In this document: positions 16,201 through 24,202 of the stretch, one piece after another
Layout: each line of letters begins with the position of its first letter
How positions within the stretch are numbered: the stretch's first letter is position 1
The notes under the pieces: model-generated
Database searches by the model: none
Told to the model about the DNA's origin: nothing
Seen by the model: the letters and a program-made list of their open reading frames with translations, nothing else
NCBI GenBank assembly: GCA_004298675.1
Contig: SCRI01000056.1
Location: 1 to 35,224, forward strand
Length of the DNA: 35,224 nt
Source: a bacterium
GTDB taxonomy: Bacteria; Vulcanimicrobiota; Vulcanimicrobiia; Vulcanimicrobiales; SCRA01
Direction of reading: 5' to 3'
Program-made: the position numbers and the translations under genes

Positions 16201-16222
16201 CGCTGCGAAGACACGCCGTTCG

Positions 16223-16756
16223 CTACTCGTTGAGTGCTTTGAGCAGCGCTTCGAGCCCGTTATCCTTGTAGATTTGGAGCAGGCGGCGATGCTCGGTGCC
16301 GATCACGGCATTGGGCACGTCTGAGGCTTGCCAAAACGTGCCGTCAGTAAAGGCAACAGCGGTGACGCGCGCGCGCAGGCTCGCCGAGATCGGATACGGC
16401 TGATCCCCACTGAAGTCGATGGTGGCCTCCTTGAGCGCAGCCAGCGGATCCTGCGACACGCCGTTGAAATAGCCCAAATCGCCGCCGAACGGATCGAAGA
16501 CGTCGAAGCGCACGCGCACCGCGCTGACCGCCTTGCGGTCGGTGTTGTGATACACGGTCGTGATGTCGATATCTCCGTCCACGTCGCGCTTGGCGTAAAC
16601 GTGGTCGAGCACCACGGGCTCGCCGGCCTCCGGCAGCACGGTCACCTTGATGGGAGGGATCGCCTCCACGGGCGCCGATAGCTCAGCGGCCGGCGCGGCC
16701 GCCGGCAACGCCGAGATCGCTCCGAGGGCGAGGGCAAGTAGGGCTCGTCTAAACAT
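16223..16756 (-). CDS. Secreted protein of unknown function
   Basis: 177 residues. Residues 1-24 form a Sec signal peptide (FRRALLALALGAISALPAAAPAAEL), and GGAGGA lies four bases before the ATG. The mature part looks like a beta-sandwich (VVLDHVYAKRDVDGDIDITTVYHNTD, AVRVRFDVFDPFGG) and ends in a helical tail (HRRLLQIYKDNGLEALLKAL). I do not recognise the family. It lies 50 bases after the NanE gene stop and 140 bases before ctaC on the same strand. A small amount of read-through into the oxidase operon is possible. Confidence 0.75.
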   Translation of the reverse strand: MFRRALLALALGAISALPAAAPAAELSAPVEAIPPIKVTVLPEAGEPVVLDHVYAKRDVDGDIDITTVYHNTDRKAVSAVRVRFDVFDPFGGDLGYFNGVSQDPLAALKEATIDFSGDQPYPISASLRARVTAVAFTDGTFWQASDVPNAVIGTEHRRLLQIYKDNGLEALLKALNE

Positions 16757-16805
16757 CTGGTCCTCCGTCGCGTAAGAGGCTGCGATGCTTCGCGCGCGCG
16801 AATCG

Positions 16806-17492
16806 CTAGGCCTGGCCTACGACCGCCGCCGCAAACGTGCGGGTGCGCGCGTCGACGTTGGTGATCGCGGTGCCCACCACGCACGCGTAAGCACCGCGAG
16901 CAAGCGCGCCGCTGACCTCCTCCGGCGAACCAACCCCGCCTTCGCAGATCACCGGCCGATCCGCGGCGTGCGCGATGCGCGCCACCAGCTCGAGCGCGGG
17001 CAGCGGAGTGCCGCGCGTCTGCCCGGTGTAGCCGCAGAGCGTGGTGGCGAGCAGATCGGCGCCAAGCCCCTGCGCCGCCAGCGCCTCTTCGAAGGTGGCG
17101 CAGTCCGCCATGACCGGGCGAGCCAACTCGTTGCGTACTACCGCGATGAGATCCGCAAGCCGCTCGCCGCCGGGGCGGGGGCGCGCGGTTGCGTCGAGTG
17201 CCACGACGTCGGCCCCCGCAGCCACGATCGCGCGCGCATCGTCCAGCGTGGGCGTGATGTAGACCTCGCAGCCGGCGACGCGACGCTTGATCAGTCCGAT
17301 GACCGGCAGCCCGCAGCGCGCGCGGATGGCGCGAACGTTGGCCACACCCTGGGCGCGCAGCGCGACGGCGCCGCTGCACTCGGCGACCCGCGCCAGCGCG
17401 GCCAGCACGCGCGGGTCGTCGAGCGCACTTCCATCTTCCGCTTGCACGCTCACCACCAGCCCGCGCGCGAACGGAACGCCGTATTCAAGCAC
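16806..17492 (-). CDS. nanE: N-acetylmannosamine-6-phosphate 2-epimerase
   Basis: 228 residues from GTG 17492, close to the 229 of E. coli NanE. The frame is open to an ATG at 17531, but GGGGGAGG five bases before the GTG decides for the shorter form and makes an 8-base overlap with the kinase gene. TIM-barrel marks are RGLVVSVQ at the N terminus, GLIKRR (catalytic Lys region), YITPTLDDA, VVALDATAR, LATTLCGYTG, and ICEGGVGSPEEV with VVGTAIT (phosphate binding). It converts ManNAc-6-P to GlcNAc-6-P. It is the last gene of the nine-gene unit. No NanA, NagA or NagB gene is in the window, so further catabolism must be encoded elsewhere. Confidence 0.93.
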   Translation of the reverse strand: MLEYGVPFARGLVVSVQAEDGSALDDPRVLAALARVAECSGAVALRAQGVANVRAIRARCGLPVIGLIKRRVAGCEVYITPTLDDARAIVAAGADVVALDATARPRPGGERLADLIAVVRNELARPVMADCATFEEALAAQGLGADLLATTLCGYTGQTRGTPLPALELVARIAHAADRPVICEGGVGSPEEVSGALARGAYACVVGTAITNVDARTRTFAAAVVGQA

Positions 17493-18396
17493 GCTCGCCT
17501 CCCCCTCTGCCTCCGGCCAGCCACAGCGCACCGATGACCGGCTCGGCCAGCGGCTCTCGCAGCGTTACCCCTTGCAGCGTCAGCTCGCGGGCCATGGCAC
17601 GGCGCAAGAGCGGGTCCACGGCGGCCCCGCCGACCACGGCCACCTCGCCGCGCCGCAGCCCCAAGCGCTCCAACGCCACCAGCGCCAACTCGGCCAGCGC
17701 ACGCCCTGCCTCCTCCACCAAGCTGATAGCGGCAACCTCGCCCTGCAGCGCTAGCGCCGTGACGACGGGGGCGAACCCCGCCAGCGTGTCCCGCGCCAGC
17801 GCGCGCCGGTAGAAGGCGGCGGGAATCTGTGCCGGCCGCTCCACGCCGAAGTGGCGGCAAGCCGCCTCCCCGAGCGCGGAGTCGCGGCCGCGATCCGCGC
17901 TGTCTAGCGCGCGGCGGATGGCCTCGGCGGCGATCCAGAAAGCGGACCCCCGGTCCCCGAACAGGTAGCCCCAGCCGCCCACGCGTACCTCGTCGCCCGC
18001 CGCGTTACAGCCAAAAGCCACCGAGCCCGTTCCGGCGATGACCGCCACGCCGGGGGCGCCGCCAAATGCCCCCATCCACGCGGCGGGAGCGTCGTGACCC
18101 ACCGTGAGGCGCTCCGCGCGCACGACGCTGCCTACCACGGCGACGCGCTGCTCCTCAACTTCGCCCGTGAGCGCGACGTGCGCTCCTTTGAAGAGCGTGG
18201 CGGAGGGGAGACCGGCGGCGCGCAGCGCGGCGCGCACGGCATCGTCGACGGCGGAACGCAGACGCTCCTGCGCCCCCGGCTCGTCGACGTGGTTGGCGGG
18301 GCCGCCGCCGCCACGCCCCAGCACCGTGCCGCGCTCATCGCCCACCACGGCCTGGGTGGCGGTTTGGCCGCCGTCGACACCGGCGTAGAGCTTCAT
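17485..18396 (-). CDS. N-acetylglucosamine-kinase-like ATPase (BadF/BadG family)
   Basis: 303 residues with the ASKHA kinase fold. AGVDGGQTATQAVV (5-18) is the phosphate-1 loop, VAVIAGTGSVAFG (about 118-130) is phosphate-2, GYLFGDRGSAFWIA (about 143-156) is the sugar-site signature, and VAVVGGAA near 255 is the adenosine motif. The GDxGSxxW-type signature is typical of human NAGK-like kinases that make GlcNAc-6-P or related amino-sugar phosphates. It overlaps the upstream mini-zincin by 4 bases and the downstream nanE by 8. With nanE it suggests cytoplasmic phosphorylation of an amino sugar, probably GlcNAc, ManNAc or a derivative. Confidence 0.88.
   Translation of the reverse strand: MKLYAGVDGGQTATQAVVGDERGTVLGRGGGGPANHVDEPGAQERLRSAVDDAVRAALRAAGLPSATLFKGAHVALTGEVEEQRVAVVGSVVRAERLTVGHDAPAAWMGAFGGAPGVAVIAGTGSVAFGCNAAGDEVRVGGWGYLFGDRGSAFWIAAEAIRRALDSADRGRDSALGEAACRHFGVERPAQIPAAFYRRALARDTLAGFAPVVTALALQGEVAAISLVEEAGRALAELALVALERLGLRRGEVAVVGGAAVDPLLRRAMARELTLQGVTLREPLAEPVIGALWLAGGRGGGERA
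17498..17505 (-). promoter_or_regulatory. Ribosome binding site deciding the nanE start
   Basis: On the minus strand GGGGGAGG ends five bases before GTG 17492. It lies inside the end of the kinase gene. It supports the GTG over the upstream ATG at 17531. Confidence 0.75.
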
Positions 18397-18719
18397 CGCC
18401 TGAGTCGCCTGCGCACGCTGGCGGGATCCACCGTGAGAGCGAAACTACGGCGCGCGTAGGCATCCGCACGCTCCTCACGCCGGCGCTTGTCCGGCTCGCA
18501 GGGCACCGCTCCGGCGTGCTCCAGGTGATGGTAGAGCTCGTGCGCGACGCACGCCGCGAGCACTCCGGCGCGGTCGGCGCTCCCGCACAGCAGGCGTGCA
18601 TTGACGTAGATGGCCCGGGCGTGCGGATCGTACTCGGCGGCGACGAAGCGCGCGGCCGCGCCGAAATCCTCGATCTCGACGCGCAGTCCCAAACGTGCCG
18701 CCTGCGCGAGCGGATCCAC
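18393..18719 (-). CDS. Mini-zincin metallopeptidase-like protein (HELYH)
   Basis: 108 residues from GTG 18719. The start is inferred from the TAGTG junction with the FAD gene (1-base overlap) and a GGAGG ten bases upstream. The frame is open further up to 18959, but that part is a shadow of the FAD gene. Residues 56-64 (AACVAHELYHH) hold an H-E-x-x-H zinc motif (His60, Glu61, His64), and a second helix, RREERADAYARRSF (about 80-93), supplies acidic ligands. No signal peptide is seen. This is the minimal zincin core of ImmA/IrrE or SprT-like folds. It could be a peptidase or amidase for peptide or muropeptide side chains, or a regulatory protease. Its position inside a sugar operon is unusual. 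Confidence 0.72.
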   Translation of the reverse strand: MDPLAQAARLGLRVEIEDFGAAARFVAAEYDPHARAIYVNARLLCGSADRAGVLAACVAHELYHHLEHAGAVPCEPDKRRREERADAYARRSFALTVDPASVRRRLRR

Positions 18720-20080
18720 TAGTGCGGCGCCTCCGCGGCGAGATCGACACCATCGCCTTGCAGCACGCCCCGCAGGCGCCGCCCGTCGAGAGCGCGCGGC
18801 TGCATGCGCTCGCGCGCGCAGAGCGCCGCCGCCGTTCCCGCCGCCTGCCCCAGCATCATGACCGTGGGCGTCAAGCGCGTGGAGGCGAGTGCCTCGTGCG
18901 TCGTGGAGATGCAGCGTCCCGTCGCCAGCAGGCCGTCGATACCCGCGGGCACGAGACAACGATACGGAATCTCATACGTCTCGCCGGGCGGCAACCGCTT
19001 GGTGATCGTTCCCGCACCGGCTGGATTGTGAATGTCGATGGGATAACCGCTGCGCGCTACCGCGTCGGGGAAGCGCCGGGCCGTCAAGAGGTCCTCCGCC
19101 GTCAGGACGTATTCACCAACGATGCGCCGTGTCTCGCGCACGCCCAGCTGGACGGCAACCGCGGCCAGGCGCGCGCGCTCGAACCCCGGTACGCGACGCT
19201 GGAAGAATGCCGTCAACTCCATCACTTGGCGGCGCCCCTCGATCTCGGCACGCGTGAGCTCGTCGGGGTCGAGCGGATCGATGCCGGTCACGCGCGTCAT
19301 GTTCACCGTCACCTCGTCGCCGTAGGGCGTGGCGAAGAGCGAGACCAGCTCGCGCGGCACGCTCACTTCGCCGGCCGCACGGGCGCGCTCCCAAATGTCG
19401 TAGAGCCCGGCCACCGCCGTGAGATCCTCAGCGCGCACGCCGCGTGCGTCGAGATGCGTGCGCATCTGATCCGGATGCGCGCGAATGTAGGCCGCCAAGG
19501 CCTCGCGGTCAACGTGCGAGAGGCGGAAGATCATCGTGCACGGCTGAACGCGTCCGCGCTCGTCGCCGCGCTGCATCGCCACGCCCGCGGAGGCGGAGAG
19601 ATGCGCGTCGGCCGTTGCGTCGATGCTGACCGTTGCGCGCGCCTCGCGCACTCCGCCTACCGTCGCGAAGCGTGCGCCGCGCACGCGCGCTCCGTCCATC
19701 AGCGCATCGAGCAGCCAAGCATGGAGCACGAGTTGGACGCCGGCTTCCTCCAGCAGCTCGAAGAGCACAACCTTGAGTATCTCCGGATCGAAGGGCGTGA
19801 TCGTCGGCACGTAGCTCGAGGCGTCGGGAAGGTGTCCGGGCGAGCCGCCGCGCGCCTGCAACCGCTCCACGATCTCCTGCGCGATACCGCCAACCACCCG
19901 GCGCTCGCCGGCGTGGAACGTCATCCACGGTCCCACCATTGCCGCCGTCGCCGTCCCGCCGAGAAAACCATAGCGTTCGATCAGCAGCACCGCCGCGCCG
20001 TGGCGCGCGGCCGCCAACGCCGCCACGCAGCCGGCGTTACCGCCGCCGGCTACCAGAACGTCCGCGGCGTAGGCGCTCAT
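18719..20080 (-). CDS. FAD-dependent oxidoreductase (FAD_oxidored family)
   Basis: 453 residues. The N-terminal Rossmann motif is VLVAGGGNAGCVAALAAA (G12-x-G14-x-x-G17), followed by the FAD ribose Glu in VLLIERYGFLGG (31-42). The second family block is SIDATADAHLSA (about 151-162), and the C-terminal FAD loop is GLLATGRCISTTHEA with GQAAGTAAALCA. It should oxidise or reduce a small substrate using FAD in the cytoplasm. Family members occur beside sugar and polysaccharide catabolism genes, and substrates are mostly unknown. It overlaps hyuA-like by 4 bases upstream and the mini-zincin by 1 base downstream. Confidence 0.85.
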   Translation of the reverse strand: MSAYAADVLVAGGGNAGCVAALAAARHGAAVLLIERYGFLGGTATAAMVGPWMTFHAGERRVVGGIAQEIVERLQARGGSPGHLPDASSYVPTITPFDPEILKVVLFELLEEAGVQLVLHAWLLDALMDGARVRGARFATVGGVREARATVSIDATADAHLSASAGVAMQRGDERGRVQPCTMIFRLSHVDREALAAYIRAHPDQMRTHLDARGVRAEDLTAVAGLYDIWERARAAGEVSVPRELVSLFATPYGDEVTVNMTRVTGIDPLDPDELTRAEIEGRRQVMELTAFFQRRVPGFERARLAAVAVQLGVRETRRIVGEYVLTAEDLLTARRFPDAVARSGYPIDIHNPAGAGTITKRLPPGETYEIPYRCLVPAGIDGLLATGRCISTTHEALASTRLTPTVMMLGQAAGTAAALCARERMQPRALDGRRLRGVLQGDGVDLAAEAPH

Positions 20081-22179
20081 GCGCGCCGGCGGGAGAGCAC
20101 GATCCCCACCCGTTCCTCGCCAGGCATGGCGCGCACTTCTTCACGCGCAAGGGCCACGGCCTGCGCAACTGCGGAGACGTCCCCGACTTCCGCGATACGG
20201 CTGCCCACCAACAACGCGCAGCGCGGCAGCGCGCGCCCCACGTCGCCAAACGTGGTCCAGCGCTCCAACGCACGTGCCAGCTGCGCCACGGCCTCGCCCG
20301 CGGGGAGCGCGCGCGCCCAGGCCTCGGACCTGCGCAGACGCACCACGCCGGCATAGTCGACGGCCGCAACGCGCCGCTCCGAGTTGATGAAGACGGCGAA
20401 GGCGCCCGTACGCGCCACCTCGCGCAGCAACTCCGGCGTGCAGCCGAGTGCGCGCGCCGCCTCTTCACGGCGTACCGCCTCGCCGGCGGCACGCGGCACG
20501 GCGGTTCCGCCGAGCGCCGTCGCCCCCGTAGCCACCGCTCGCACGCAGTTGCGGCGCGCATCCACCTCCACTTCGACTTGGACGCTCACGGGGTCGGCAC
20601 CGGAACGCACGGCGGCGGCCTCCGCCTCGGCCCGCACGCGCACCACGTCGTCGGGTGTGGGATCGACGACGGTACGCTCCACCACGTCACGCACCAGTGC
20701 CAGCGCCACGCCGATCGGCGAGATCACTTCGGCATCGCGTGCCAACCGCCAAGGCTGGCCCAAGCGCTGCGCGACATACGGGATCAACGCGCCCGCGCCG
20801 CCGCCGCCGCCAACGATGACCACCGGCGCGCGCAGTGCATACGCGCGGGTAAGCGCGGCGAAGACGGGCGCGAGCCGCTCGGTAGCAAGATCGAGAATCG
20901 CGCGCGCCAACGCGTCGGGCTCGCCGCCCAAAGCGTGCGCGGCGCAGGCAAAGGCCGCACGCGCCGCGGCAGCGCCGGCGGCACGCGCAAAGGCACCGGC
21001 GGGGATGCAGCCCAGCGCATTGGCGGCGCAGGTGGGCGTGAGCGCGAAGCGTGTGCCATCGGCACCGCGTAGGGCCAGATAGCCGTCCTCGGCCGGTGCA
21101 AACACCGCCTCGGCGAACGCATCCGCCGGCTCAAAGCAGGCGTAGCGCATTCCCGCGATATGCGCGCTGCGCGGCCCCAACTCGACGATGGAGCCGCTGC
21201 GCAAGCGCGCGAGGCTTCCGCCCGCCACCGCCAGCGTGCGCACGTCGAGTGCCTCCACGCTGGTGCGTGCTCCGCCCAGCAGCGCCGCTTTGGTCTGCGG
21301 GCGGCCGTCGACCACGGCGCTGCAGTCCGCACTCGTGCCTCCCACTTCGACGAAGATGCCCTCCGAGAGGCGCTCGTGAAAGAGCGCACCCGCCACGCCC
21401 GCCGCCGGGCCGGAGAGCATCGTGGCCACCGGACGGCGCTCCATCTCGCGCGCGTCCATCACGCCGCCGTCGCTGCGCATGATCATCAGCGGCGCGGGAA
21501 TGCCGGCGCGATGCGCCGCCTCCCCCGTCATGCGCGCGGTGCGCACCATGGTGGGAAGCATCGCGGCGTTGAGCGCCGCCGTGCGCGCGCGCACGCGCAG
21601 ACCGTACAGCGTGCTCACCTCGTGCGTGGCCGTGGCGAAGCCCATGCGCTCGCGCGCCACCTTGGCGACGTAGGCTTCGCGCGCGGGGCGGTCCACCGAG
21701 AAGGCGTCCGCAACCACGATCGCCTCGGCACCGGCGTCGCGCAGCGCGTCGACCGCGGCTTCCAAGCGTTCCGGCCGGCGCGTGGAGAGCCAGCCGTAGA
21801 GCGGCTTCAACTCCACGCCGGCCGCCAGACGCAGCGGCGGGACGCGCGCGGCCATGCGCGCGAGGACGCCTTCGAAACCGCTGCCCAGCGTCAGCACGCC
21901 GACGCGCGCAAGATCGCCCTCCAGCAGCGCATTGGTAGCCTGCGTGGTGGAGTGCGCGAGGAAGACGACGTCGTCCGCTACCACACCCCACGCTTGCGTC
22001 GCGCGCTCGAGCGCCTCCACGATGCCGCGCGCCACGCCTTCGGCGGCGCGGTGCGTCGTGGGAACTTTTAGCGAGCCCAGCAGCGCACCGCTGCCCGCAT
22101 CGACGGCCACCACGTCCGTGAACGTCCCGCCCACGTCGATGCCGATGCGCACGCGCGTGCCACGCGGCAGCGCGGTCAT
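20077..22179 (-). CDS. HyuA-like hydantoinase/oxoprolinase family ATPase, divergent
   Basis: 700 residues from ATG 22179. The frame is open to 22626 but that extension is a shadow of the PDZ gene. The phosphate-1 loop is IGIDVGGTFTDVV (12-24). Other blocks are HSTTQATNALLEG (about 77), LMIMRSDGGVMDA (about 230) and VEVGGTSADCSAV (about 275). In ordinary HyuA the last block reads D-M-G-G-T-S-x-D, so Asp-to-Glu and Asp-to-Cys-type changes are present, and the usual GAGGGS and GPACYG blocks appear altered (AVAGGS, AGMRYACF). HyuA enzymes use ATP to open a lactam or imide ring, often with HyuB; no hyuB is seen. It overlaps the PDZ gene by 4 bases. It may act on a cyclic amide or have a different ATPase role. 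Confidence 0.83.
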   Translation of the reverse strand: MTALPRGTRVRIGIDVGGTFTDVVAVDAGSGALLGSLKVPTTHRAAEGVARGIVEALERATQAWGVVADDVVFLAHSTTQATNALLEGDLARVGVLTLGSGFEGVLARMAARVPPLRLAAGVELKPLYGWLSTRRPERLEAAVDALRDAGAEAIVVADAFSVDRPAREAYVAKVARERMGFATATHEVSTLYGLRVRARTAALNAAMLPTMVRTARMTGEAAHRAGIPAPLMIMRSDGGVMDAREMERRPVATMLSGPAAGVAGALFHERLSEGIFVEVGGTSADCSAVVDGRPQTKAALLGGARTSVEALDVRTLAVAGGSLARLRSGSIVELGPRSAHIAGMRYACFEPADAFAEAVFAPAEDGYLALRGADGTRFALTPTCAANALGCIPAGAFARAAGAAAARAAFACAAHALGGEPDALARAILDLATERLAPVFAALTRAYALRAPVVIVGGGGGAGALIPYVAQRLGQPWRLARDAEVISPIGVALALVRDVVERTVVDPTPDDVVRVRAEAEAAAVRSGADPVSVQVEVEVDARRNCVRAVATGATALGGTAVPRAAGEAVRREEAARALGCTPELLREVARTGAFAVFINSERRVAAVDYAGVVRLRRSEAWARALPAGEAVAQLARALERWTTFGDVGRALPRCALLVGSRIAEVGDVSAVAQAVALAREEVRAMPGEERVGIVLSRRRA

Positions 22180-22937
22180 GGCAGCTCCAACGGCTGGCCT
22201 AGACGCACCTCCAGCGTGCGCCCCCCACGCTCTAATCCCAAGGTATGCGGCAATCCGTCGTACGCGCGCCGCTGCGTCTGAAACGTTCCGTACTCCCACC
22301 AGAACTTTCCGTCCAAACGCACCAGCACGTCGCCGTCGCGAACGCCGGCCTCCCAGGCCGGACCGCCCGGGCGTACGGCCACGCGCATCTTGCCATCGCT
22401 GGTCTTGTAGAACGCATACAGATAGGTGGGCGGATCGCCGGGCAGCAGCGCCAGCCCAACGCTGAACAGGCGTGCCGCACGCTCGCGCTGCAGGTGCGCC
22501 CAGACGTCGGCGTCGGTCGTCGCGTGCCTGGCCAGCGTGCGCAGCGCATGCACCACGCCGGCTCGCGGCGCGCTGGTTGGGAGCAGCCGTTGCTCGGTCC
22601 AGCGGTCCACCTCCCAGCCGGCGCAATCGACGAGATCGAAGGTCACCTCCACCAGAACGCCGTCCGCGTACGGCACGTCATCGGCATCGATACGCGCGGC
22701 GGCGGCATACGGTTTGACACGGCAATCACTTGGGGCGGCCTCGCTGTCAAGACTGATCGGACGCAGAGTGCTCCACGTTTGTTCGATGGCACGCCCGGTC
22801 TCACGCGCCGCCACGCGCGCGTCGTCGCTCTCAGCGGGCATCACCGCGATGGTGCCTGCCGCCGTCACCGGCGCAAAGAGCCCGGGAAACTGCGCGATCA
22901 GCGCCGCGGACGCCGCCAGCATCAGCGCGGCGATCAC
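22176..22937 (-). CDS. Membrane-anchored PDZ-domain protein
   Basis: 253 residues from GTG 22937, four bases before the permease stop (GTGA overlap). The long frame reading on to 24269 is a shadow of the permease. Residues 1-22 are hydrophobic (IAALMLAASAALIAQF) and act as a signal or anchor. A middle domain carries three Cys residues (SDCRVKP, VDCAGWEVD). The C-terminal PDZ domain (about 170-253) has the pattern MRVAVRPGGPAWEAGVRDGDVLVRLDG. No protease motif is seen, so it is not a complete S41 or HtrA protease. It may be a periplasmic binding or scaffold protein for the permease. Confidence 0.78.
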   Translation of the reverse strand: MIAALMLAASAALIAQFPGLFAPVTAAGTIAVMPAESDDARVAARETGRAIEQTWSTLRPISLDSEAAPSDCRVKPYAAAARIDADDVPYADGVLVEVTFDLVDCAGWEVDRWTEQRLLPTSAPRAGVVHALRTLARHATTDADVWAHLQRERAARLFSVGLALLPGDPPTYLYAFYKTSDGKMRVAVRPGGPAWEAGVRDGDVLVRLDGKFWWEYGTFQTQRRAYDGLPHTLGLERGGRTLEVRLGQPLELP

Positions 22938-24202
22938 AGGCGCAGCGCCCAGGCAGCGCCGGCGGCGACCGCAACGGCCACGGCCGTCTGAAACGGCAGC
23001 GTGCGCTTGGTGATCGCCTCCACCTCGACGCCTACCTGGTTGGCCACCCAGACATTCTGCGTGTTGGTGGGATCGCAGACGTTCTGCACTTGCACCACGG
23101 CCAACACCGCCGCCGCCAGCGCCAGCGGCGGCAGCGTGGCTTGCTGGGCAAGCACGGCAAAGACCGCGACGCCCACGCCCAGCGGATTGAGTGGACCGCG
23201 ATAGAGAGCCAACGGCGAGAGCAGGCCGAAGAGCAGCACGTACGCGAGCGGCTGACGCGGCGCGAGGCGCGCCATGACCGGCGCGAGCGCACCATGCACC
23301 TGCGGAAGCGCCGCTACCGCCAGCAGCATGCCGATGCCCATCATCAGAAAGACCGCGGGGGCAACGTCCTCGATGCCGCGCACAGCACTGGAGACCAGCG
23401 TCTGCACGGCATCGCGCGGACGCACGATCAGCGCCGCGTAGACCGCCGCAATCAGAAAGGCGGGCACGGGTCCCCACGCGCCCCAGTGGAAGACGAGGAT
23501 CAGAATCAGCGGCAGCACCGGAGCCAGCAGCGCCGGCCACGGCACGCGCGGCGAGACGTCGGCGAAGGGATCGTCGAGCGCCAAACGTGCAAAGCCCCGC
23601 TCGCGCCGCGCGCTCACCAGCAGAAACGCCCCCAGCGCCAGTGCGGCGGCGATGAAGACCGGCGGAGCCAGCGTAGCAAAGGCCGCGTTCGGACTCCCGA
23701 TGATCCCGCCGTACAGCGTCCACAGCGCGATATTGAAGGTCGCGCCCAGCGCAAAGAACATCAGGAAGGCGCAGGCGGCCGTCTCGCGCCGCACGCCGAC
23801 CGAGAGCATCACCGGTAACGCGATGCCGCCCACCATCACGATCGCGCCCAAGCCCGTCAGCGTGGTGAAGAGCGCCGCCACCGCGATGCCGACGGAGACG
23901 ATCACGGAGTAGGGGCGGTCGCCGCCGAACTCCGCCGCGCGCGACACCAAGTGCTCCGCGATCCCCGTGCGCATCGTGACGCGCCCCAGCAGCGCGCCGA
24001 AGATCACCGCCGCATAGGCTGGAGCGATGCGTCCGGCCGTGCCCTCGCCCAACGCCTGCAGCAACTGCTGCGGGTGCACGCCCGCAACTAAGCCCGCCAA
24101 CGCCGCCACTAGCGGCACGGCCAGGAGCGCGGGCAGCAGGCGCCGCCACATGAGCAGCGCGGCGAAGAGAAAGGTGGCGATCAGCGCGAGGCCGGCGATC
24201 AC
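22934..24202 (-). CDS. Ion-transporter-superfamily-like permease (organic anion or sugar acid)
   Basis: 422 residues from GTG 24202, with about eleven membrane helices. Visible marks are FGALLGRVTMRTGIAEHL (about 68-85), the GGDRPYSVIVSVGIAVAALFTTLTGLGAIVMVG helix pair, LYRGPLNPLGVGV, and the C-terminal DPTNTQNVWVANQVG. The re-entrant helix layout and the xGxGAxxMVG-type loop resemble the gluconate/citrate/dicarboxylate branch of the IT superfamily. It probably imports an organic acid, sugar acid or amino acid derivative by ion symport. It overlaps the GH20 gene by 4 bases and the PDZ gene by 4 bases. The substrate is inferred only from the operon. Confidence 0.8.
   Translation of the reverse strand: MIAGLALIATFLFAALLMWRRLLPALLAVPLVAALAGLVAGVHPQQLLQALGEGTAGRIAPAYAAVIFGALLGRVTMRTGIAEHLVSRAAEFGGDRPYSVIVSVGIAVAALFTTLTGLGAIVMVGGIALPVMLSVGVRRETAACAFLMFFALGATFNIALWTLYGGIIGSPNAAFATLAPPVFIAAALALGAFLLVSARRERGFARLALDDPFADVSPRVPWPALLAPVLPLILILVFHWGAWGPVPAFLIAAVYAALIVRPRDAVQTLVSSAVRGIEDVAPAVFLMMGIGMLLAVAALPQVHGALAPVMARLAPRQPLAYVLLFGLLSPLALYRGPLNPLGVGVAVFAVLAQQATLPPLALAAAVLAVVQVQNVCDPTNTQNVWVANQVGVEVEAITKRTLPFQTAVAVAVAAGAAWALRL

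Larger units (their letters stand above)
16083..16222 (-). promoter_or_regulatory. Upstream control region of the oxidase operon
   Basis: 140 bases between the secreted-protein gene and ctaC. It contains the two dyads at 16155-16170 and 16173-16200 and an AT-rich stretch (about 16130-16170) unusual for this GC-rich window. On the minus strand TATAGAG lies about 60-70 bases before the ctaC start and may be a -10 element. This is the only sizeable AT-rich gap in the respiratory block. Confidence 0.5.

Noticed and set aside
22180-22626. Extended HyuA-like protein of 849 residues from 22626
   Set aside because: The 149 extra residues are low-complexity Arg/Ala-rich and shadow the PDZ gene. The conserved ATPase loop starts right after ATG 22179.
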